NCBI RefSeq assembly: GCF_003024805.1
Contig: NZ_PUEC01000020.1
Coordinates: forward strand, 1 to 64,000
Length of the DNA: 64,000 bases
Origin: Duncaniella muris
GTDB lineage: Bacteria > Bacteroidota > Bacteroidia > Bacteroidales > Muribaculaceae
Reading direction: 5' to 3'
The notes below the pieces were generated by a model that was not told where the DNA came from, searched no databases, and worked only from the letters and a program-made list of their open reading frames with translations. Every line of letters starts with the position of its first letter. Positions within the stretch are counted from its first letter, which is position 1. Position numbers and translations under genes: made by a program. Positions 49,361 to 57,834 of this stretch are shown piece by piece.

Positions 49361-50272
49361 TTATAACTGAATCTCGGGGTTGAACAATGCTTCTAACTCT
49401 TTGGCGTTCAGCTTGACATGCTTGCCGCAACGGAGCTTGGTTATCTTGTATGTCTTGACGTAGTGATACAGCTGGTCGCGTGTCAGCGAGTATTTTCCCA
49501 TGGCTTCGGGCACTGAAATAAACTCCACATCCTCGGCTGACTTGGCACCTTTCGCCACATCGAAGTGATACTTGGAATAATAGACCTTCGGCCCCTCCTT
49601 GCGTTTCGGGATTCCGATTTTAGAGACCAGAGTGTAAATTGCCGAGAGGGTCATGCCGTATTTTTCATGAATCTCCTCAACCGAATACCATTCCGTGATT
49701 TCTGGATTTTCCTTCCTCGATGAGAACAGCCGGTCGATATGACTCTTGCTGAAATAAGCCTTGCCACGAATAATAGTCTTCGGCACATTATTCTCAGCAA
49801 CCACTTTGTAAATCCACGAGTCTTTGACCCCGAATTTCTCCCGAATCTCAGCGAGTGTGTAAAACTCGGATATAGATTTTCCTTTTTTCTCAGAGGCTTC
49901 TACTGGTTCACTTTCTTTCGGCGAAAGAAAATCGAACATCGCCTGAATGTCAGCTTTGCTGATTAGCGTCTTTCGCTCGAATCTTACGACCTTGATTTTA
50001 CCATTGCGGATATAGCGATAAATCGACATTCTACCGATGCCTAACAGCTCCGCCGCTTGCGTCGGTGTCAGGAAGTCTTTATCTCGCCATTTATTGTAGG
50101 TGGCATTTGCGGCGGTTTCCTGATTTGCCACTGCCATCTTCTTCTGACGGAATCGCTCTTTATAGGAGCGTTCCGAGCACCGCTTCGAGCAGAAGCGTGT
50201 GACTGTGGTCTGTGCGATAAACTTCTTTCCGCACCATTCGCAGATTCTCTCGACTTTGATGTTGCTGCTCAT
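49361..50272 (-). CDS. Zinc-finger protein with four tandem HTH modules (element A)
   Basis: 303 residues. N-terminal zinc ribbon CEWCGKKF...CSKRC, then four HTH modules: TPTQAAELLGIGRMSIYRYI (about 70), TLAEIREKFGVKDSWIYKVV (138), SVEEIHEKYGMTLSAIYTLV (197), SVPEAMGKYSLTRDQLYHYV (255). Module-by-module alignment with the element B protein is clear; modules 1 and 4 vary more than module 3. Upstream lie four 10-bp repeats (50299-50338). Confidence 0.8.
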   Translation of the reverse strand: MSSNIKVERICEWCGKKFIAQTTVTRFCSKRCSERSYKERFRQKKMAVANQETAANATYNKWRDKDFLTPTQAAELLGIGRMSIYRYIRNGKIKVVRFERKTLISKADIQAMFDFLSPKESEPVEASEKKGKSISEFYTLAEIREKFGVKDSWIYKVVAENNVPKTIIRGKAYFSKSHIDRLFSSRKENPEITEWYSVEEIHEKYGMTLSAIYTLVSKIGIPKRKEGPKVYYSKYHFDVAKGAKSAEDVEFISVPEAMGKYSLTRDQLYHYVKTYKITKLRCGKHVKLNAKELEALFNPEIQL

Positions 50273-50298
50273 GTCTACGTGTTAATTTCGTAAATAAT

Positions 50299-50338
50299 CG
50301 TATCATGGCGTATCACGACGTACCGTGACGTACCACTT
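50299..50338. repeat. Four 10-bp direct repeats (CGTAYC-N4)
   Basis: cgtatcatgg, cgtatcacga, cgtaccgtga and cgtaccactt follow one another without gaps, 27 bp upstream of the four-HTH gene. Same number and period as the repeats at 17506-17545 but a different sequence. Two gtacaaa motifs follow at 50383 and 50394, possible integrase arm sites also seen at 17599, 17785 (partial) and 17957. Confidence 0.8.
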
Positions 50339-50411
50339 TCTCCACCACCTTGCTGACGCTTGGGGTGAAATGAGTCGCTGTCGTACAAAATCCGTACAAA
50401 ATAGTGCATAA

Positions 50412-50446
50412 AAACGCCCGACACTGACAGTTATCAGCATCAGGCG
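50412..50446 (-). terminator. Terminator between mnmE and element A
   Basis: aacgcc ... ggcgtt outer stem with an inner ctga/tcag stem, followed on the minus strand by tttttat. It would end mnmE transcription about 75 bp inside the element. Confidence 0.6.
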
Positions 50447-50520
50447 TTCTTGTAAGAGTTAAGTTTTATCGGTCAGTATCAGTCAATTGCTGTCAATGTA
50501 AAGCATTGATAATCAACTAA

Positions 50521-50539
50521 TTACTTGCCGATGCAGAAG
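50521..50539 (-). other. Attachment site at mnmE 3' end (right border of element A)
   Basis: Last codons of mnmE plus TAA. Same coding sense as the copy at 17725-17743; acttgccgatgcagaag versus actttccgatgcagaag. Beyond 50539 the two regions no longer match, which places the crossover within these bases. Confidence 0.85.
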
Positions 50540-51957
50540 TTCTGGAAGATGGAGGTGAGGAGGTCGGTGGTGGTGATTGTGCCGGTGATGGCGGAGAGGT
50601 GGTGGATGGTTTCGCGGAGGTCCTGGGCGATGAAGTCGCCTGAGAGGTTTGCTCGAAGGCCGTCAAGGACGCGGGCTAATGATTCTGCGGCGAGTGTCAG
50701 GGCTTCGTAGTGGCGCGCGTTTGTAACCATGAGGTCTGCTCCCGCAGAATCATTGGTTCCTGATAGGGTGTGGAGTGCTTGGGTGAGCCGGTCTATGTTG
50801 TGGCCTGTCGATGCAGAGATCAATATAGGCCTTTGTGTCGATTTTTCTGTTGTGACAGGCTCTTGTGATTCAGTGAAAATGTTCTGCAAAGGGTGGGGGA
50901 GATCGGTCGGTGAGGCAAGTAGGTCTGTTTTATTCAGAACTGTAAGGAGGGTTGCTCCTTCTGCCAGATGTTTTTTTATTTCGGTATGCAGTTCGGTCAG
51001 TTTCTCCTGACTGATGTCTGGTGTTACGAGCCATATGACTATGCGTGCGCGTTCGATGGCTTCAAATGAGCGGCCGATGCCGAGGTTTTCTACGTGATCT
51101 GAAGTTTCGCGTAAGCCGGCTGTGTCGATGAATCGATACATGACGCCGTCGATCTCTATTGTGTCCTCGACGGTGTCTCTTGTGGTTCCAGGTATGTCGC
51201 TGACGATGGCGCGTGACTCATTCAGCAAGGCGTTGAGCAGGGTCGATTTGCCTGCGTTTGGTTCGCCTACGATCGCTACCGGGATGCCGTTTTTAAGTGC
51301 ACTGCCTGTTGAGAATGTAGCGGCAAGGCTGCTGATTTCAGTGTGGAGGTTTTTGGCCAGTTCTGCCAGGTGGATGCGCGAGGCGAATTCAACGTCTTCT
51401 TCTGAAAAATCGAGTTCGAGTTCGAGCAAAGAGGCTATTTCGATCAGTTTTTCTCTGAGTGTTCCGATCCGTTTTGAAAAATCGCCTCTCATCTGGGATG
51501 ACGCAAGGCGGTGGGCGCTTCGGGAGGTGGCGGCAATTACATCGGCCACGGCTTCGGCCTGGGCAAGGTCGAGTTTGCCGTTGGCGAATGCGCGACGTGT
51601 AAATTCTCCGGGCTGAGCCAGACGGCATCCTGTGCGTATAAGCAGATTGATCAGTTCGCGCTGTATCCATACGGAGCCGTGGACCGAGATTTCAACTACG
51701 TCTTCGCCTGTGAATGTTCCGGGAGCGCGAAACACTGTGGCCACTCCGCTGTCAAGCGGTTCTGTCGGGTTTTCAGGGTCTGTTATTGTGCCCAGGTGGG
51801 CGGTATGTGTGCCGACTGATGAGAGAGGTTTTCCGCGCCAGATTTTATTGATGATGCTGATTGCATCGGGTCCGCTCACGCGGATTACTGCTATGCCTCC
51901 ACAGCCGGGGGCGGTGGATATGGCGCATATGGTGTCTGAATCGTTATACTGATACAT
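50521..51957 (-). CDS. mnmE: tRNA modification GTPase MnmE
   Basis: 478 residues from ATG 51957. MnmE with MnmG makes the 5-carboxymethylaminomethyl group on wobble uridine of some tRNAs. N-terminal folate-binding domain (TICAISTAPGCGGIAVIRVSG), G domain in the middle (GEPNAGKSTLLN, DIPGTTRDTVED, DTAGLRE, NKTD), and the C-terminal CIGK with the conserved Cys. Its last codons are the integration target; the element restores the same residues, so the protein is intact. Promoter TTTG/TAATTTTG at 52067-52037. Confidence 0.95.
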   Translation of the reverse strand: MYQYNDSDTICAISTAPGCGGIAVIRVSGPDAISIINKIWRGKPLSSVGTHTAHLGTITDPENPTEPLDSGVATVFRAPGTFTGEDVVEISVHGSVWIQRELINLLIRTGCRLAQPGEFTRRAFANGKLDLAQAEAVADVIAATSRSAHRLASSQMRGDFSKRIGTLREKLIEIASLLELELDFSEEDVEFASRIHLAELAKNLHTEISSLAATFSTGSALKNGIPVAIVGEPNAGKSTLLNALLNESRAIVSDIPGTTRDTVEDTIEIDGVMYRFIDTAGLRETSDHVENLGIGRSFEAIERARIVIWLVTPDISQEKLTELHTEIKKHLAEGATLLTVLNKTDLLASPTDLPHPLQNIFTESQEPVTTEKSTQRPILISASTGHNIDRLTQALHTLSGTNDSAGADLMVTNARHYEALTLAAESLARVLDGLRANLSGDFIAQDLRETIHHLSAITGTITTTDLLTSIFQNFCIGK

Positions 51958-52036
51958 AAGTAATTCTTCGAAATTGAACGATACAATGATCATCGGGAAC
52001 TCTTTCAGTGGATTGTTCCTGGAGTCTACCTATCTG

Positions 52037-52067
52037 CAAAATTAGCAATTTATTCCCAAGACGCAAA
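52037..52067 (-). promoter_or_regulatory. mnmE promoter
   Basis: Minus-strand TTTG (52067-52064), 19 bp, TAATTTTG (52044-52037), directly downstream of the terminator of the preceding gene. Confidence 0.65.
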
Positions 52068-52068
52068 A

Positions 52069-52101
52069 CAGGCTATCGCGATGGAGAGGTGCGATAGCCT
52101 G
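52069..52101 (-). terminator. Terminator of the EF-G2-like gene
   Basis: Perfect 11-bp stem caggctatcgc / gcgatagcctg; ttttgcgtctt follows on the minus strand. Lies 78 bp after the EF-G2-like stop. Confidence 0.8.
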
Positions 52102-52178
52102 CGGTCAAAGATATTAAGGTAGAAGAATGTCAGATTTGCAGTCTGATCACCGGAGTGCGGTCAGGCAAACGGGGTAGA

Positions 52179-54338
52179 TCAGTCTTCAGATTGTGACTTT
52201 TCGGCATATTCTTTCAGGAGCTTTTCCTGAACGTCTGCCGGTACGAGCTCATAGGATGCGAATTTCATTGTGAAAGCCGAGCGTCCGCCGGTGATTGAGG
52301 ATAATGCGGTCGAGTATGACGACATTTCTTTCAGAGGTACTCTGGCTGAGATTTTTTCAAAGCCATTGTCGCTTGACATGCCCATGATTATTGCTCTACG
52401 GCCCTGCAGGTCGCTCATGACATCGCCCATGACATCACCGGGCACCATGACTTCGACATCATAGACCGGTTCAAGCACTTTTGGATTGGCGTTGCGGAAG
52501 GCTTCGCTGAAGGCGTTTCGGCCGGCCAGGCGGAATGAGATTTCGTTTGAGTCAACCGGGTGCATTTTACCGTCGTAGATGCAGACTCTTACGTCGCGGG
52601 CATAGCTTCCGGTCAGCGGTCCCTGTTCCATGCGGTCCATGAGGCCTTTGACGATGGCCGGGATGAATCGTGCGTCAATCGCACCGCCGACAATGCAGTT
52701 GTGGACCACGAGTTTTCCGCCCCATGAGAGTGGTAGTTCCTGAGTGTCGCGGACGCTCATCTTGTATTCCTGATTGCCGAATTTATAGGTGTCCGGTGCA
52801 GGCATGCCTTCTGTATAGGGTTCGATAATGAGGTGTACTTCGCCGAACTGGCCTGCGCCGCCTGACTGTTTCTTGTGTCGGTAGTCTGCGCGGGCTGCTT
52901 TTGTGATTGTCTCGCGATAGGGGATACGCGGTTCATCGAAGATGATCGGGAGTTTGTCATTGTTTTCAACGCGCCATTTGAGAGTGCGAAGATGGAATTC
53001 TCCCTGGCCTGACAGGATGATCTGTTTCAGTTCCTTCGACTGTTCGATTACCCATGTAGGATCTTCCTCGTGCATACGTGTGAGGATGCCCATGAGCTTT
53101 TCTGAATCGCTCTCTGTCACGGGGCGGATCGCACGGCGGTATTTCGGCTCAGGGAAGCGGATGAAATCAAAGCTGTATTCGCAGTCCTTACCGTCAAGAG
53201 TGTTGCCGGTGCGTACATCTTTCAGTTTCACGGTTGCGCCGATGTCTCCTGCGCAGAGTTTATCGACCTGAGTCTTGATGTTGCCGCAGACGCAATAGAT
53301 CTGAGCGATTCTTTCGCGTGAACCGCGTGTGATATTTTCGAGGTCTACGCCAGGAGTCAGTGTGCCGGACATGACTTTGAAGTAGCTGACTTCACCGATG
53401 TGCGGTTCTACAGTGGTCTTGAAGAAGTAGAGTGAGAGCGGACCGTTGCTGTCAGGCTTCACTTCCAATCCTTCTACTGTCTCAGGAGCCGGCATGTCTT
53501 CAACAAACGGCACTACGTTGCCGAGGAATTCCATCATTCGGCGTACACCCATGTCCTTAGCTGCGCTTACGCAGAACACCGGATAGATCGAGCGGTCAAT
53601 CAGGCCCTTACGTATGCCTTCGCGCATTTCGTCTTCGCTGAGATGGCCCTGGTCGAAGAATTTTTCCATCAGAGTCTCGTCATTTTCAGCCGCAGCCTCT
53701 ACGAGGGCCTGGTGGAGTTCTTTGGCGCGTTCCATTTCTTCGGCCGGAATCTCTTCGATGGTCGGAGTGCCACCGTCAGGGCCCCAGGAGTATTTCTTCA
53801 TAAGCAGCACGTCAATCATGGCATTGAAGCCGGCTCCGCACTGCAGAGGATATTGTATAGCCACGATCTTATTGCCGAAATGCTCGCGCATCTGCTCCAT
53901 GACGTTTTCATAGTCGGCCTTGTCGCCGTCAAGCTGGTTGAGAGCGAAAATCACTGGCTTTTTCAGAGACTGGGTTGTACGGAAGATGTTCTGTGTGCCT
54001 ACCTCCACGCCATATTGCGAGTTGATCAGTATGACACCGGTGTCGGTCACATTGAGTGCGGTGATCGCATTTCCGACAAAGTCATCGGCTCCGGGGCAGT
54101 CTATCACATTAAGCTTCTTCCCAAGGAATTCCGCATAAAAAACTGTCGAGAATACGCTGTAGCCATACTCTTTCTCAACAGGGAACGAATCACTTACAGT
54201 GTTTTTTCCTTCAATGGTGCCGCGGCGTTTTATAACTCCACACTCGTAAAGCATAGCTTCGGCGAGTGTGGTTTTACCAGAGCCTTTGCTCCCAAGCAAG
54301 GCGATGTTTTTAATCTCGTTTGTTTGATAGACCTTCAT
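52179..54338 (-). CDS. EF-G2-like translation factor
   Basis: 719 residues from ATG 54338, with all EF-G domains and near-normal length. The nucleotide-binding motifs deviate from canonical EF-G: P-loop GSKGSGKTT in place of GHVDHGKTT, and switch II DCPGADDF in place of DTPGHVDF, so the catalytic His is Ala. The NKxD motif is present as NQLDGDK. EF-G2 paralogues lacking GTPase activity are known in gut Bacteroides; this gene fits that type. It would promote translocation without hydrolysis. Monocistronic with its own terminator. Confidence 0.82.
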   Translation of the reverse strand: MKVYQTNEIKNIALLGSKGSGKTTLAEAMLYECGVIKRRGTIEGKNTVSDSFPVEKEYGYSVFSTVFYAEFLGKKLNVIDCPGADDFVGNAITALNVTDTGVILINSQYGVEVGTQNIFRTTQSLKKPVIFALNQLDGDKADYENVMEQMREHFGNKIVAIQYPLQCGAGFNAMIDVLLMKKYSWGPDGGTPTIEEIPAEEMERAKELHQALVEAAAENDETLMEKFFDQGHLSEDEMREGIRKGLIDRSIYPVFCVSAAKDMGVRRMMEFLGNVVPFVEDMPAPETVEGLEVKPDSNGPLSLYFFKTTVEPHIGEVSYFKVMSGTLTPGVDLENITRGSRERIAQIYCVCGNIKTQVDKLCAGDIGATVKLKDVRTGNTLDGKDCEYSFDFIRFPEPKYRRAIRPVTESDSEKLMGILTRMHEEDPTWVIEQSKELKQIILSGQGEFHLRTLKWRVENNDKLPIIFDEPRIPYRETITKAARADYRHKKQSGGAGQFGEVHLIIEPYTEGMPAPDTYKFGNQEYKMSVRDTQELPLSWGGKLVVHNCIVGGAIDARFIPAIVKGLMDRMEQGPLTGSYARDVRVCIYDGKMHPVDSNEISFRLAGRNAFSEAFRNANPKVLEPVYDVEVMVPGDVMGDVMSDLQGRRAIIMGMSSDNGFEKISARVPLKEMSSYSTALSSITGGRSAFTMKFASYELVPADVQEKLLKEYAEKSQSED

Positions 54339-54483
54339 ATTTAATTTAGGTTTTAGTTTTAGGTAAGAAGAAAACGTCCGCAAAATAGTAATAAATTTTC
54401 GTTTTCGGTGCGCAAAAAAATGTGTTTTACAACATACTGACGTTTTTTACTCTCTCGATGCTCCAACGTCACCATAATATTAT

Positions 54484-54491
54484 TACCTTTG
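54484..54491 (+). promoter_or_regulatory. -7 box of the fdtA-type gene
   Basis: TACCTTTG; no good -33 TTTG at the expected distance. Transcription would start near 54498, so the ATG at 54489 cannot be used and 54513 or 54519 is the start. Confidence 0.5.
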
Positions 54492-54512
54492 CGTGTATTA
54501 TTTCCAAAGAAA

Positions 54513-54944
54513 ATGCCTATGGATATAACAAAACCTTGCATCATTCCTCTTCCACGTATATATGACCCCCGCGGGAGTCTCACTTTTGTCCAGGACAATG
54601 ATCAGATACCGTTTGAGATCGCCCGGTGTTACTGGACCTATGATGTCCCGGCTGGAGAGGCCCGTGGCGGACATTCCCACAAGGAGGCTAAATCGCTGCT
54701 GGTGGCTGTCAACGGATGCTTCAATGTGAATCTCTTTGACGGTGACACCTGGATGACCTATACGCTTAACCGCCCGTATGAAGGGCTGTATATCCCCCCA
54801 GGCTATTGGCGTACGCTCGATAATTTTGCCTCCGGAAGTGTGTGTGTGGTCATGACTTCAATCCTCTATGATCCGGATGAATACATCCGTGATTACGAAG
54901 AATTCAAGCAACTGGCCTCACGGCAGAAAGGACCCTATTTATGA
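54513..54944 (+). CDS. fdtA: Sugar 3,4-ketoisomerase (FdtA/QdtA-type cupin)
   Basis: 143 residues. WxcM/FdtA-type cupin: PRIYDPRGSLTFVQ near 12, GGHSHKEAKSLLVAVNGCF near 50 with the active-site His pair, YEGLYIPPGYWRTLDNFASGSV near 90. Converts dTDP-4-keto-6-deoxyglucose to its 3-keto isomer. It overlaps the aminotransferase by 4 bp (ATGA), and together they would supply a 3-amino-3,6-dideoxyhexose for surface glycans; acyltransferase and glycosyltransferase genes are not nearby. Confidence 0.82.
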   Translation: MPMDITKPCIIPLPRIYDPRGSLTFVQDNDQIPFEIARCYWTYDVPAGEARGGHSHKEAKSLLVAVNGCFNVNLFDGDTWMTYTLNRPYEGLYIPPGYWRTLDNFASGSVCVVMTSILYDPDEYIRDYEEFKQLASRQKGPYL

Positions 54945-56080
54945 AATATCCTTTCCTGGATCTTGGCTGTGTGAATGAACCGTATGCCGACAGCCTTGTA
55001 GCCGCGGCAGAGCGTGTGATACGCAGCGGCCGTTATATCGGAGGCCCTGAAGTGGAGGCATTTGAATCGCGCCTTGGCGAAATGCTTGCCTCTCCGTTTG
55101 TGATAGGTGTCAGCAATGGTCTCGATGCTTTGCGGCTTATCCTGAGAGCCTATTGTGAGAACGGAGTTTTCAGTTATGGCGATGAAATCATCTATCCGGC
55201 CAATACCTTTATAGCTTCAGTGCTTGCCATCAGCGATGCCGGGCTTGTTCCGGTTGCGGTAGATATAGATGAGAAGACCATGAATCTTGACACATCTCTC
55301 CTTGAGGCTGCCATCACGCCGCGCACTCGTGGAATAATGGCAGTGCATCTCTACGGGCGTGTTGTCTGGGATGCGGCTCTTACAGACTGTGCCGGAAAGC
55401 ATGGGCTGAAAATAATTGAAGACTGCGCGCAGGCTCTCGGCGCCCGCACTCTGGCTGAGGGCCTTCACGCATCGCCGTTTGCCGGTGCGCTTGGCGATGC
55501 CGCGGGAATCAGTTTCTATCCCACCAAGAATGTCGGAGCTTTGGGCGACGGAGGTGCGGTTGTTACTCATGACGCCGGTCTGGCCAAAACTGTGAGAGCA
55601 CTGGCTAATTATGGCACAGAGTCGCGTTACAACAACATATTCAAAGGCTTCAACTGTCGTCTTGATCCATTGCAGGCGGCTTTCCTCAGCGTGAAACTTC
55701 CGTATCTGGCTCAGGAGAATGCCGACAGATTCGCGAGGGCACTGGCTTATCAGCGCACCATCTCGCATCCTGACATAGTGTTGCCATATATGTCATCAGA
55801 AGTCACAGACCACGTATGGCATCAGTATGTGATAAGGGTCACAGGCGGAAAACGGGATCAGTTCCGGCAGAAACTTGCCGAAAGGGGAGTGGACACTGAC
55901 ATCCATTACGCCGTGCCCCCGCATTGTCAGCCTTGTTATGCAGATCTGGCACATGGCCCGCTGCCGGTCACAGAGCGCCTTGCCGGAGAGATAGTAAGTC
56001 TTCCTATAGCCACCGGTACATCCGTGGCCGATGCGGCCGAAATAGCCAGTATTATCAATCAGGCTGACCTTGGCGGCTGA
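54941..56080 (+). CDS. fdtB: DegT/DnrJ/EryC1 family sugar aminotransferase (FdtB/QdtB-type)
   Basis: 379 residues of PLP-dependent sugar aminotransferases. Opening PFLDLGCVNEPY, GVSNGLDALRLIL near 58, VIYPANTFIAS-type block near 85, EDCAQALGA near 158 (Asp contacts PLP), FYPTKNVGALGDGGAV near 188 with the Schiff-base Lys, and YNNIFKGFNCRLDPLQAAFL near 229. Uses the FdtA product. The end is 17 bp from the nuclease gene. Confidence 0.87.
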   Translation: MKYPFLDLGCVNEPYADSLVAAAERVIRSGRYIGGPEVEAFESRLGEMLASPFVIGVSNGLDALRLILRAYCENGVFSYGDEIIYPANTFIASVLAISDAGLVPVAVDIDEKTMNLDTSLLEAAITPRTRGIMAVHLYGRVVWDAALTDCAGKHGLKIIEDCAQALGARTLAEGLHASPFAGALGDAAGISFYPTKNVGALGDGGAVVTHDAGLAKTVRALANYGTESRYNNIFKGFNCRLDPLQAAFLSVKLPYLAQENADRFARALAYQRTISHPDIVLPYMSSEVTDHVWHQYVIRVTGGKRDQFRQKLAERGVDTDIHYAVPPHCQPCYADLAHGPLPVTERLAGEIVSLPIATGTSVADAAEIASIINQADLGG

Positions 56081-56097
56081 AAAATCATTCATAATAT

Positions 56098-56964
56098 ATG
56101 GCAAAATCAAGAAGGAGAACAAGAAAGAAAAAAGTAGGAAAAAGTATCAGAAATATGTGGCGAGGACTTATAGCGGTAATCCTTATGGCTGGATGTGGTT
56201 ATCTTGCCTCACATCTTAGCGGTCAGGAAACAAATGAACAGGTGCTGTCCGCACATTCTGGGGACTATGGAAATCTTCTCGAAGTCAAAACAAGGCCTGG
56301 AACACCTTCGGTGCTCAAAAGTTACCGTGGGATGGATCTGTCATTCAACCCGCAATGCCATATACCCAACTGGGTTTCATGGGAATTGACCGCCGAGGAG
56401 ACAAGCGGCTCCGCATCGAGGACAAATAAATTTGCGTCAGACCCTGACGTTGAAGGCTGTGCCGATACCTGGGACTATAGTTATTCCGGTTATGACCGCG
56501 GGCACATGGCGCCTGCGGGCGATATGAAATGGAGCGCTGAAGCAATGGCCGAGACATTTCTGCTTACCAATATATGTCCTCAGGCAAAGAGCCTTAATGC
56601 CGGCTCATGGAAAGGGCTTGAAGAAAAATGCCGGCAGTGGGCAGAGGCTGACAGTGCCATCTATATAGTCTGCGGGCCGGTTATAGACGGAAATCCGATT
56701 GAATATATAGGTGACTCGCGCGTCTATGTTCCGAGAAAATTTTTCAAGGCTATTATCTCACCTTATTCTGTACCGGCGAGAGGTATCGGATTTATCATGC
56801 CGAATGAAAAAGTCAAAGGCGGCATGCAGGCCTGTGCGGTCACAATTGACTCCATTGAGGCTCTTACCGGGCACGATTTCTTCTCCTCGCTGCCTGACGA
56901 GATAGAAAAAGAGGTGGAGAGCCAATGTAATTTCCACTATTGGAGCACTCACCGCAAACGGTAG
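56098..56964 (+). CDS. DNA/RNA non-specific endonuclease, NucA type, exported
   Basis: 288 residues. Very basic N-terminus (AKSRRRTRKKKVGK) then one hydrophobic segment at about 23-42 (GLIAVILMAGCGYLASHL), which may be a signal anchor or lipoprotein signal (MAGC). The beta-beta-alpha-metal nuclease motif YDRGHMAPAGDMKWS lies near 122, followed by NICPQAKSLNAGSWKGLE with the metal-binding Asn. Likely acts in the periplasm or outside on nucleic acids. Overlaps or abuts the ABC gene. Confidence 0.87.
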   Translation: MAKSRRRTRKKKVGKSIRNMWRGLIAVILMAGCGYLASHLSGQETNEQVLSAHSGDYGNLLEVKTRPGTPSVLKSYRGMDLSFNPQCHIPNWVSWELTAEETSGSASRTNKFASDPDVEGCADTWDYSYSGYDRGHMAPAGDMKWSAEAMAETFLLTNICPQAKSLNAGSWKGLEEKCRQWAEADSAIYIVCGPVIDGNPIEYIGDSRVYVPRKFFKAIISPYSVPARGIGFIMPNEKVKGGMQACAVTIDSIEALTGHDFFSSLPDEIEKEVESQCNFHYWSTHRKR

Positions 56965-56999
56965 AGCGCGGTAAAAACAAAAACAGACAGAAAACAGAA

Positions 57000-57794
57000 A
57001 TGAGCCACACAGCTGTTGAACTGCACGGATTGTTGACCGGCTATCAAGGGCGTGACGGGAGCGTCAAAGTTTCCGGACCGCTTGATGCGTGTCTGAACAA
57101 AGGGGAGATGACATGTCTTCTCGGTCCGAACGGCGCCGGAAAATCAACTCTTCTTAAGACCTTGTCAGGTATGCTTTCTCCTCTTTCCGGATCAGTGACG
57201 GTTGACGGCAAGTCTCTCACTGACTATTCCGTCTCTGAGTTGGCCAAGGTGATAGGGCTTGTGTTGACAGAGAAGCCGGCTGTCGGAAACATGAAAGTCG
57301 AACAGCTCGTTGCGATGGGGCGCAGCCCTTACACAGGCTTCTGGGGGCGTCTGAGCGACTATGACCGGAAGATTGTTGACGATGCAGTGGGTCTTGTCGG
57401 TATAGGCCCGCTGTGTGGACGGCCGGTTGCTTCGCTCAGTGATGGCGAAAGGCAGAAAGTGATGATAGCCAAAGCGCTCGCCCAACAGACACCGGTAATA
57501 TTCCTCGATGAGCCTACTGCTTTTCTTGATTTTCCAAGCAAAGTCGAGATAATGCGGCTGTTGCGTTCTCTTTCACGGTTCAGACAGACCACTGTGTTTA
57601 TTTCAACTCACGATCTGGAGATTGCTCTTCAGATTGCCGACCGCGTGTGGTTGCTCGACAAGCATCATGGCCTTAAAACGGGAACACCCCGCGGACTTGC
57701 CGCTGACGGCAGTCTGGGGGTGTATTTTGACCGTGAAGGAATCTGCTATGATCCTCTCGGCGGGCATTTCCGCATACTGATGCAGGATCAATGA
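57000..57794 (+). CDS. ABC transporter ATP-binding protein (FecE/BtuD-like)
   Basis: 264 residues from ATG 57000; an in-frame ATG at 56940 would overlap the nuclease gene by 25 bp. Walker A GPNGAGKSTLL near 41, Q-loop region near 82 (LVLTEKP), signature LSDGERQKVMIAKAL near 143, Walker B VIFLDEPTAFLD near 163, switch His in ISTHD near 198. Most like the ATPases of iron-siderophore and cobalamin importers. Membrane and binding-protein partners are not adjacent. Confidence 0.82.
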   Translation: MSHTAVELHGLLTGYQGRDGSVKVSGPLDACLNKGEMTCLLGPNGAGKSTLLKTLSGMLSPLSGSVTVDGKSLTDYSVSELAKVIGLVLTEKPAVGNMKVEQLVAMGRSPYTGFWGRLSDYDRKIVDDAVGLVGIGPLCGRPVASLSDGERQKVMIAKALAQQTPVIFLDEPTAFLDFPSKVEIMRLLRSLSRFRQTTVFISTHDLEIALQIADRVWLLDKHHGLKTGTPRGLAADGSLGVYFDREGICYDPLGGHFRILMQDQ

Positions 57795-57834
57795 TCTGTG
57801 GCGGTTCCTTCCGTTTTGCTGAGAGCGGGGCAGA

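Noticed and set aside
50273-50520. tRNA gene as the integration target
   Set aside because: No cloverleaf-like sequence is present; the repeat is fully explained by the mnmE 3' coding end.
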